Origin: Antedon mediterranea
Lineage: Eukaryota > Echinodermata > Crinoidea > Comatulida > Antedonidae
NCBI RefSeq assembly: GCF_964355755.1
Contig: NC_092679.1
Span: 15,740,932 to 15,800,931 of the forward strand
DNA: 60,000 nucleotides
Direction of reading: 5' to 3'
The notes beneath the pieces were generated by a model. The model searched no databases. It saw only the letters and a list, made by a program, of their open reading frames with translations, and was not told the DNA's origin. This document shows positions 51,790 to 60,000 of the stretch, piece after piece. The translations under genes were made by a program, and so were the position numbers. Every line of letters starts with the position of its first letter. Position 1 is the first letter of the stretch.

Positions 51790-53200
51790 ATATAATTGGT
51801 GCGTGAATTAACAATTAAGAAATCCATTGATTCTTCTATAATACTCTTTTTCTTCTATAAACTTTATTACCAAAATCAGTGGTTTTATAATAGAAGTCTG
51901 TATTTTGGAGTTTATCATAATCTGATTTTAATTTATAGAGGGCAGCATTTCAAAATCCAAAAACAAGCTGTTAATTTTTATTAAAGATGATTTAAATACT
52001 GTAAATAAAAGGTAACAAATCATAAACTTTAAAGATTAACATTGATCGTTATCTTTTTTTACAATTATTATTTTGCATTTTATTATTCTTAATGTGTTTT
52101 TTGTTGGAATTTCTTTTGTGAATTTATTATTATTTCATTATTTGATTCATTTTTATTATATGATATCAATATCACTTGCACTGATGAAGGACTAGTTTTG
52201 CCCGAAAACTTTGCTCATTTTTTTGGCTGTTTTACTTTATCGTTTTGATTTAGCTTTCTGCTTATTTTATTATTATTATCTCCATTGAGATCCAGCCACC
52301 GATAACCACAGCATTGTCATTATTTTCAATAATTTGCCATTGGATTTATAAACTCCCCATGTAGGCTACATATGTTTTTTTAAATGGGTATTGTACCATA
52401 CGGATATTGTGACAAAATTACAAAACAAGAGGTTTTGCTATAAAAAGCTACAAACATAATTTTAATAGTTTATAAAAAAAATTGCGAAAGTTGTTAATGA
52501 ACATGAACTGTACATTTGATTTAATGTTGTTAATGTTTCTTATCAATATTTTACTGGTAAGCTGAAATAAATAATCATTACATTACCTAAAGGAAGCAAA
52601 TAGGAGTCTAAATAAATGATTGTTGGTGGCCTCACTTGCAACATTGGCATAATATGCCTAGAAGATACTAACGCTTTTAGATATAGACCTATTGCTGCGG
52701 AAGCCTTTTTCACGGTTGTTTCAAGAGTCAAACTAAATGATATTTCTTGTCTATTATGGGTTTTATGACAATCTATTTTTGTCTATTTTTCATTTTCAGG
52801 GGAACATTCTTTTACGGATTCTCTACTCGATAATAAATATTTAATCTAAAATAAGCGTGGTACTTATTTTATTTTATTTATTTTAACCACATTTAATGAG
52901 GGTGATCCATCCAGCATTTGCTGATCATTTGGGACCGGCCCTCAGAACAGTTGCAATATACAAAATACAGCAAAAACAGAAAAGTAAAAGAAAAACAAAA
53001 ACCAAAAAATAATTAATTACATAAGACTAAAGAAAATTTGAAATATAGAAAATAACTCAAATGTTAAATTAAGCAAAAATATATAATATATATAATAAAT
53101 ATTTGTAGGCCTTAACTGTTGTTGTGTATCCGGTAAAGGTATCCATAGCAATTATTACTAATTAATCACTTATTACAAATGATAAAGTTAATAATCAGCT
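51790..53200. other. intergenic region between PACS and the SLC44-like genes
   Basis: No supported gene. The stretch 52270-52350 repeats the fragment seen at 7240-7310. The stretch 52865-52960 (TTTATTTATTTTAACCACAT, GGGTGATCCATCCAGCA) looks like a retroelement end of unknown family. Confidence 0.5.
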
Positions 53201-53308
53201 AATCTAACACTTTACGTAAACCAAAGGTCTCTCCAACGCCCGTCGATAGTCTATATTCATATTCAAGTTTCCAGTTGTTTTTAGCGAGTGTAAAACTACA
53301 CTTAAATT

Positions 53309-55501
53309 ATGGGTAAACGACGAAGAAGCAGCAGCGATATCTCAGACGATGAATCAGAAAAAGGAGCTAAGTATTATGGTGAACCTAAAACCTTCGATCC
53401 GAATTTCAATGGTCCAATTTCAAACAGAGGTTGTACAGATGTAATCTGTTGCTTGATTTTTATTCTGTTCGTTACTGGGCTAGGAGTGATCGGTGGCATA
53501 GGTTTCAAGAGAGGTAATGTACAGACACTCATTTACCAAACAGACTATCTTAACCAGGTGTGTGGTATATCAGAAGCAGTTGCTGACAAACCGTATCTTT
53601 TCTTCTTCGATTATTTGGAGTGTTTGGAAGAGGCCAAACCCCCGACGTTTGACTGTCCGAGTTCAGGACAAGTTTGCGTCGAAAAATGCCCAACGGAAAA
53701 CTATGCTATAAACGTTAAGTATTATGATAAGCTGGATGATGCGGCGCCTACTGGAGTTGACTGGGACGATTTCATTTGTGAATATGACATAGACGCAGAA
53801 GATGAAGTGATAAACAGAGGTTCCAACATTCAAGTCCTCTTAAATACAAAAAAATGTGCAAACTATTACACAAATAGTGATCCATTACTTAATCGATGTT
53901 TTCCGATTTTTTTGAAATCTGAAGAGTGGGAAGGAAATGATACAACACCAAATAACCAAAATATTACAGAGGATGCTCGTGATAATGCTTTGGAAATGTT
54001 TGACTTTTATCAAAGATATGAACGTTTTAACAGCACAGTCGAAAATTTAAAAGAAACACTGCCTTATATGATTGTTGGAATAACAATATCTATGGTCGCT
54101 TCTTTTATTTACATCATACTAATTCGCTGGCTTGCTGCCATTATGGTATGGAGCAGCATCATACTTGTCTATGCACTCTTGGTCTTTGCAACTTACTTTT
54201 GCTGGAAAGAACGAAACTGCATCAACAATAAAGAAAAAGATTGCACTTCGAATTCATTTGCAATTGATGGCTACGATGAGATTACGAGTTATGCTAAAAT
54301 GGAGCAAACTTGGTATATAGCGGCCATTGTTCTGAGTGTAATTACAGGAATTATGACATTGGTTATGTTAATTTTAATCAAACGTATTCGCATTGCAATC
54401 GCGTTGATCAAAGAGGCGAGTAGAGCAGTTTCATCAATGCTCTGTTCTCTTCTGTGGCCAATTATCCCGTTTGTAATGCAACTCGCCTTCCTGACATACT
54501 GGTGCTTCAGCGTTGTCTTTATAGCGTCTATTGCAAATTCACCTTACCAGATAAACACAACAGATGACAACTATACAGCGGGAGAAAGCTGTGATCCAAC
54601 TAAAGTTTATGAAACAACTGAATGTGTCCTGGTTGCTGAAGACCTCGTTCCAAATTATGTTTACTGGTTCCTTGCATACAGTCTAGTAGGGCTATTTTGG
54701 ATCCTGAATTTCATAAGTGCTCTTGGAGAAACAACATTGGCGGGAGCATTCGCAAGTTATTATTGGGCGTTTACTAAACCAGATGACATCAAATCGCTCC
54801 CATTACTTCGATCTTTCTGGAGATGCATTCGTTATCATGTTGGATCGCTCGCTTTTGGTTCGCTTGTCATAGCAATCATCCAGCTGATTCGTGTAGGCAT
54901 AGAGTATGTTGAACGAAACGTCAGCAATGCAGAAAATGTCTTCACCAAGTTTGTTTTTAAATGCTGTAAATGCTGCTTCTGGTGCTTAGAAAAGTTCATG
55001 CGATTTCTCAACCGGAACGCGTATATCGAAATTGCCGTGTACGGTAAGAGTTTCTGTACATCGGCAAAAAATGCCTTCTTTCTTCTCATGAGAAATATTG
55101 CTAGAGTCGCTGTCCTTAACGGAATTACCAGCTTCATGTTATTTATCGGTAAAATGGTGATAACTTTGGGTACAGCATACGGGGCAGCGTTATACTTTAA
55201 TAACTACTGGGACAAATCTCTCTCTAATGATGAGATTAAATTTATTCCAGAATTGAATTATTTTTGGGCGCCAATCTTGTTCATGACATTGGCTGCGTAC
55301 ATCGTTGCAGACAGCTTCTTTGGAGTCTACGACATGGCGATTGACACGTTGTTCCTCTGTTTCCTTGAGGATTTAGAACGTAATGATGGGACACCAGTTA
55401 AACCGTACTATATGTCTAAACAGTTGATGGACATTCTCGGTATAAAGAACAAGAAAAAAAAGAAGCAAAAGGACAAAAAAGAGAAAAAGAATAAGAAATA
55501 G
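53309..55501 (+). CDS. SLC44A: choline transporter-like protein 1 of a tandem pair (SLC44A family), intronless
   Basis: This 730-residue polytopic protein occupies one exon, a normal length for SLC44 (about 650-720). After a charged N-terminus comes the family block around GPISNRGCTDVICC (35-48), TM1 about 44-66, and a large Cys-rich outer loop about 67-250 with LCVEKCP-like QVCVEKCP near 121-128 and several NXT/S sites. TM2-TM10 follow. The C-terminal signature is present: NAYIEIAVYGKSFCTSAKNA near 570, a LLMRNI motif, and FLEDLERNDG near 685-694. It ends in a Lys-rich tail. SLC44 proteins move choline or ethanolamine across plasma and mitochondrial membranes; this one resembles the vertebrate SLC44A2/4/5 group. 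Lack of introns suggests a retrogene origin. It points away from PACS (head-to-head, about 1.7 kb). Confidence 0.93.
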   Translation: MGKRRRSSSDISDDESEKGAKYYGEPKTFDPNFNGPISNRGCTDVICCLIFILFVTGLGVIGGIGFKRGNVQTLIYQTDYLNQVCGISEAVADKPYLFFFDYLECLEEAKPPTFDCPSSGQVCVEKCPTENYAINVKYYDKLDDAAPTGVDWDDFICEYDIDAEDEVINRGSNIQVLLNTKKCANYYTNSDPLLNRCFPIFLKSEEWEGNDTTPNNQNITEDARDNALEMFDFYQRYERFNSTVENLKETLPYMIVGITISMVASFIYIILIRWLAAIMVWSSIILVYALLVFATYFCWKERNCINNKEKDCTSNSFAIDGYDEITSYAKMEQTWYIAAIVLSVITGIMTLVMLILIKRIRIAIALIKEASRAVSSMLCSLLWPIIPFVMQLAFLTYWCFSVVFIASIANSPYQINTTDDNYTAGESCDPTKVYETTECVLVAEDLVPNYVYWFLAYSLVGLFWILNFISALGETTLAGAFASYYWAFTKPDDIKSLPLLRSFWRCIRYHVGSLAFGSLVIAIIQLIRVGIEYVERNVSNAENVFTKFVFKCCKCCFWCLEKFMRFLNRNAYIEIAVYGKSFCTSAKNAFFLLMRNIARVAVLNGITSFMLFIGKMVITLGTAYGAALYFNNYWDKSLSNDEIKFIPELNYFWAPILFMTLAAYIVADSFFGVYDMAIDTLFLCFLEDLERNDGTPVKPYYMSKQLMDILGIKNKKKKKQKDKKEKKNKK

Positions 55502-57240
55502 TTGTTTTGATTTACATTCGCCAAAGCACTGCATGTAAATTATTGCTTAATATTTGTTTGTGGTGACATGTGTGTATTTTGTAGCTTAAGATGTTTCTAT
55601 TATTTTTTAGACCACAAACATAAGTCATATTTGCTTTTGACTTGCTTGATTGATTAGTAGTATATACGAAAAGTAAAGAGAGACTTACCAACCACATTCC
55701 ATCTGAGAGACGACAAAAATGAAATGCTAACCGCTACCTTAAGTGTATTCTACAGCTCACTATGTCGGTCGGTTGGTTAGTCGGTCGGTCAGTCGGTTAG
55801 TCGATCGGTTGGTCGGTAAAAACTAACTTGAGCACGCGACTGCAGCCATGTATATGGCCTTGTTTGTGTTGATTTTTACTTTGGATGAATCTTGGACCTT
55901 ATCCTGATATTTCAGTTTAAAACATCCAAGTACCATATCGGTCTCTACAATTCCCCCTCTGAACGTTTACTGCCCACTTCTGATTGTTGGTATGGTTGGT
56001 TTGCATAAAAAAGAAATTGTTCTCTTAATGTATCACCGGAACCACATTCCGCCAGGGTTCCACCTTACTTTGGGGTTGTACCTTTCCATTCCAAATTACT
56101 GTAAATAACCATATAAACGTATTTTTTCATCCTTAAGTATGTGTTCTGTTCAATATAATACACAGGTAAAATAAAATATATTACATTATTATTATTACAT
56201 TATGTAGTTTAAATCATAAATCGACAATTCTTTACGAAACAAAAAACACAACAAATTAGCGAAAATAATTGTTGTTTCCTTCGCAAAGAATTTTTAGTTT
56301 ATGAATACTGTATCTAAAACCAGATAAAGGTTTTTAATCATATATCTGTAAATCGTTAACGAATATATATAGGTCTAATACTATGTAATATTTCAGATGA
56401 ATCAATAGCCAAGTTATGGTATTTCAATGTTTAAAACCCGTATAAGAACCTCTTAAAAGATAACAAAATGAAACACTTACCGTACCAAATATAACTTACA
56501 TCACTTAGTTAAATACGATTGACAATACTGTAGGCCCTACTTGCATACTGTACTAACAACATTACAAACTATAAATTTGAACTTAAATTTATGTGCAATT
56601 TTTCTATTTGAAAATGAAATTTCGTCTATAATGATTCTTATTTAATAGTATTTAATGAAAAAGTATAGTTATTCAATGGTATGTAAATAAACTGTGTTAG
56701 GTATAATTGTGTGTTTTACTGTATTTTGAATAGGCATAAAAATCGAAGGCTTCTTTATCAATACTGCATAATATAATGACAGAATATCACATGACTTGTT
56801 GATATTCATGAATGAAATAATATTAAATATTTTAATTGTAAACAATGTTATTGTCATTATTATCGTCTGCTGAGTATTATAGTAAGATACTAGAAAGTAG
56901 CGGTACGCGAATGTATATGCGAATCATGGTACTAAGTACCATACGGATGTCGAGGCAGAGACCGTAAAAACATTTTGTCAAATCTAGCCAGAACCGGTTC
57001 CGAACTTATGCCTTCTTATATCCCAGCCCGATTCCTCAACATTAACAAAATGCCGTCAATTCGGATAGCTTTACGATTTTGCGCTTTAGGTTACTACTAC
57101 ATTCTATTACAGTCTAAACGTGAATATAAATGTTTTTAAGATTCACCACTGTGCGCGTGTCACTGTGGGTATCATTCAGTCCATTGGTTGTCTTTACAAG
57201 TGCAGGTTGAACAAGAACATTGCGCACTCCAGCTCGAGTC
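55502..57240. other. intergenic region between the two SLC44-like genes
   Basis: AT-rich, no supported gene. It contains a (TCGG)n-type simple repeat (listed separately). No clear poly(A) signal close to the first gene was seen; an AATAAA-like site lies much further on near 56168. Confidence 0.5.
55764..55818 (+). repeat. GGTC/GGTT simple repeat
   Basis: About 13 tetramers of the TCGG/TTGG/TTAG type follow one another. Confidence 0.9.
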
Positions 57241-57263
57241 GTTTGCTCATTCAATATTGACCT

Positions 57264-57557
57264 GCGCTTGCGTATATAAACCCAATATTCACTAATAAAA
57301 TTTGGAGTGTGTCGATAATCGTTAGTAGCATCGATTGTCACACACGTAGGCCAACTGATAATGATACTTAGAGACTAACAATAATACCAATTAATCATAT
57401 TGAACTGATAAATAGTTAATATTCTACTATTTAACTACGATATGTACAAACAGTCCGAAGGTCTATAAAAAAACGTACGTTATATTATATTATTGTTATA
57501 TTTACATTAGAATGTCAGTACATCAATTCTTCCTTGTTGTAACAAAACACAGCAGAT
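57264..57557 (+). promoter_or_regulatory. probable promoter and 5' UTR of the second SLC44-like gene
   Basis: TATA-like sequences are GTATATAAAC at 57270-57279 and GGTCTATAAAAAAA near 57461-57474 (about 95 bp before the ATG). Choice between them is not possible from sequence alone. Confidence 0.35.
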
Positions 57558-59720
57558 ATGAAAAAAAGTGATATTTCAGAAGTTGAATCAGAAAAAGAGT
57601 CGAAATACAACGAGGCATACGATTCAAATGTTACTGGTCCAATTTCAAACAGAGGTTGTACAGATGTAATCTGTTGCTTGATTTTTGTTTTGTTCGTTGC
57701 TGGGCTTGGAGTGATCGGCGGCATAGGTTTCAAGAGAGGTAATGTACAGACACTCATTTACCAAACAGACTATCTTAACCAGGTGTGTGGTATATCAAAA
57801 GCAGTTGCTGACAAACCGTATCTATTCTTCTTCGATTGTTTGGAGTGTTTGAAGGAGGCCAAACCTCCAATGTTCGACTGTCCGAGTTCAGGACTAGTTT
57901 GCGTCGAAAAATGCCCAACGGAAAACTATGCTATAAACGTTAAGTATTATGATAAGCTGGATGATGCGACGCCTACTGAGGTTGACTGGAACGATTTTAT
58001 TTGTGAATATGACATAGACGCAAATAATGAAGTGATGAACAGAGGTTCCACCATTCAAGTCCTCTTAAATACAAAGAAATGTGCAAACTATTATACAAAA
58101 AGTAAACCACGGTTTAATCGCTGTTTTCCGAGTTTCATAACATCTGAAGAGTGGGCAGGAAATGAAACAACACCAAATAACCAAACTATTACAGATGATG
58201 CTCTTAATAATGCTTTAGAAATAGTTAACTTTTATCAAAGGTATGAACGTTTTAACAGCACAGTCGAAGATTTAAAAAAAACACTGCCTTATATGATTGT
58301 TGGAATAACAATATCTATGTTTGCTTCTTTGATTTACATCATACTAATGCGCTGGCTTGCTGCCATTATGGTATGGAGCAGCATCATACTTGTCTATGCA
58401 CTCTTTGTCTTTGCAACTTACTTTTGTTGGAAAGAACGAAACTGCATCAAAAATAAAGAAAAAGGTTGCATTTCGAGTTCATTTGCAATTAATGGCTACG
58501 ATGAGATTACGAGTTATGCTAAAATGGAGCAAACTTGGTATATAATGGCCATTGGCTTGAGTGTAATTACAGGAACTATGACGTTGGCGGTAATATTTCT
58601 AATCAATCGCATTCCAATTGCAATTCTCGGAATCAACGAGGCGATTAGAGCAGTTTCATCAATGCCCTGTTCCCTTCTGTGGCCAATTATTCCGTTTGTA
58701 ATGCAACTCGCCTTCCTGACATACTGGTGCTTCAGTGTTGTCTTTATAGCGTCTATTGCAAATTCACCTTACCAGATAAACGCAACAGATGACAACTATA
58801 CAGCGGGAGAAAGCTGTGATCCAACTAAAGTTTACAAAACGACTGAATGTGTCTTGGTTGCTGAAGACCTCGTTCCAAATTATGTTTCCTGGTTTCTTGC
58901 ATACAGTCTAGTAGGGCTATTTTGGATCCTGAATTTCATAAGTGCTATTGGAGAAACAACATTGGCGGGAGCATTCGCAGGTTATTATTGGGAGTTTACT
59001 AAACCAGATGACATCAAATCGCTCCCATACCTTCGATCTTTCTGGAGATGCATTCGTTATCATATTGGATCACTAGCTTTTGGTTCGCTTGTCATAGCAA
59101 TCCTCCAGCTGATTCGTAGATGCATAGAATATGTAGCACAATCTGCAAACATTTCAAGAAACAATGCCTTCAAAAAGTTTATTTGTACGTGCCATTTTGA
59201 GATTTTGAATCACAACGCGTACATCCACATTTCTGTACATGGTGAAAGCTTCTGTACATCAGCAAGAAACGCCTTCAATCTTCTTCTAAAAAACATCAGC
59301 ACAGACGTCATCCTCGGAGGAATTCACTGGTTAGTATTTTTTTTCGGTAAAATGGTAATAACTCTTTGCACGGTCTACGGGGCAACGGTATATTTCGGCA
59401 AGTACTGGGACAAATCTTCTGTATTTATTAGTGAATTGAACTATTTTTGGGCGCCAATCTTGTTCATGGCAATGGCTGCGTACCTGGTTGCAGACAGCTT
59501 CTTCGGGGTTTACGGAATGGCAATTGACACGTTGTTCCTTTGTTACCTGGAAGATCTAGAAGCTAGCGGTGATGAGAAAACAGCAAAAAGACCGAATTCC
59601 AACCACATGTTAGACATTCTCGAATCAAAGGTAAAATGCTGCTCTAATAAAATTTCGCCCAATACGATGAAATTGAAACCACCTAACAATACAACAGCAT
59701 TGAACACATTTCTAATATAG
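57558..59720 (+). CDS. SLC44A: choline transporter-like protein 2 of a tandem pair (SLC44A family), intronless
   Basis: This 720-residue, single-exon paralogue of the preceding gene has the same order of features: GPISNRGCTDVICC near 30-43, TM1, a long Cys-rich loop with VCVEKCP, the TM2-TM10 core, the signature NAYIHISVHGESFCTSARNA, and FLCYLEDLE near the end. Most of the core is almost identical at DNA level to 53309-55501. The first 25 or so codons, the segment after LVIAILQLIRRCIE, and the C-terminus differ strongly. The Cys-rich CCKCCFWCLEK segment is shortened, the RNDG motif after LEDLE is lost, and the Lys-rich tail is replaced by a Cys/Asn/Pro-containing tail ending TTALNTFLI. The start ATG is the first in frame. 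Likely a choline-type transporter; altered sorting is possible. Confidence 0.92.
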   Translation: MKKSDISEVESEKESKYNEAYDSNVTGPISNRGCTDVICCLIFVLFVAGLGVIGGIGFKRGNVQTLIYQTDYLNQVCGISKAVADKPYLFFFDCLECLKEAKPPMFDCPSSGLVCVEKCPTENYAINVKYYDKLDDATPTEVDWNDFICEYDIDANNEVMNRGSTIQVLLNTKKCANYYTKSKPRFNRCFPSFITSEEWAGNETTPNNQTITDDALNNALEIVNFYQRYERFNSTVEDLKKTLPYMIVGITISMFASLIYIILMRWLAAIMVWSSIILVYALFVFATYFCWKERNCIKNKEKGCISSSFAINGYDEITSYAKMEQTWYIMAIGLSVITGTMTLAVIFLINRIPIAILGINEAIRAVSSMPCSLLWPIIPFVMQLAFLTYWCFSVVFIASIANSPYQINATDDNYTAGESCDPTKVYKTTECVLVAEDLVPNYVSWFLAYSLVGLFWILNFISAIGETTLAGAFAGYYWEFTKPDDIKSLPYLRSFWRCIRYHIGSLAFGSLVIAILQLIRRCIEYVAQSANISRNNAFKKFICTCHFEILNHNAYIHISVHGESFCTSARNAFNLLLKNISTDVILGGIHWLVFFFGKMVITLCTVYGATVYFGKYWDKSSVFISELNYFWAPILFMAMAAYLVADSFFGVYGMAIDTLFLCYLEDLEASGDEKTAKRPNSNHMLDILESKVKCCSNKISPNTMKLKPPNNTTALNTFLI

Positions 59721-60000
59721 ACGAGACTGATACTAGGATTGATGGTAGCTAAATAAGGTCATCCAAGACACCCGCAGAAGATGAGGCTTACATTTTTTTT
59801 TTAGAAACAAAAACATAAGATCGACATAATACTGTAAAATAATGGTCACTCGAAAGTTCATTTAGTCTTCAAAACAAAAATCTAAATATATTGTTTATTT
59901 TAAATTTGTTTTAGGTAAGATCATCGGATTGTATTGCTGCCTCTTGATAGTGATATTAATCTTATTTACTTAGCAGTCCCTGGATAATTAATCTGATTAA
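59721..60000. other. downstream flank of the second SLC44-like gene
   Basis: Non-coding to the right edge. No clear AATAAA was seen. Confidence 0.5.

Overview
This window is AT-rich animal nuclear DNA, most likely from a marine invertebrate deuterostome; an echinoderm is my guess from the overall character, not a proof. Genes are split by long introns with canonical GT/AG borders, and the introns are full of small terminal-inverted-repeat elements, minisatellites and SINE-like pieces. I see no rRNA gene, no convincing intact tRNA gene and no CRISPR array.

Three gene sets occupy the window. (1) A PACS gene (phosphofurin acidic cluster sorting protein, a cytosolic trafficking adaptor) runs on the minus strand from a start codon at 51603 leftwards through nine coding exons to about 1617. 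Its first intron is about 25 kb, and the 3' part of the gene lies beyond the left edge. (2) A cluster of intronless tetraspanin genes lies on the plus strand inside the 11.5-kb PACS intron between 2873 and 14414. It holds three intact genes (3798-4625, 8213-9058, 12254-13081), one decayed copy (about 5774-6294) and one remnant that keeps only promoter and start (about 11213-11490). (3) Upstream of PACS, on the plus strand, are two long intronless choline-transporter-like (SLC44A) genes (53309-55501 and 57558-59720). They are closely related tandem paralogues.

PACS intron 1 (26557-51472) is dominated by repeats. The most striking block is 39361-44148: three elements of about 1.6 kb nested one inside another, each with its own 12-bp asymmetric terminal repeat and a 3' hairpin followed by CTAGTT, which resembles non-autonomous Helentron/Helitron elements. 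Just to its left, 38171-39157 is an element with near-perfect inverted ends, a 4-bp target duplication and an internal palindrome built of smaller palindromes. Other repeats are a 126-bp minisatellite (46948-47955), a roughly 1-kb TTAA-flanked element with short reading frames (49481-50503), and several small dispersed families. PACS intron 5 carries a 2.2-kb element (16135-18303) with eight same-strand copies of a 14-bp motif and a broken coding remnant.

Functionally, PACS is a cytosolic sorting adaptor, while the tetraspanins and SLC44-like proteins are multipass membrane proteins. Nothing in the sequence shows that they act together. The layout is better explained by local duplication of intronless (probably retroposed) genes in and next to a large-intron gene.
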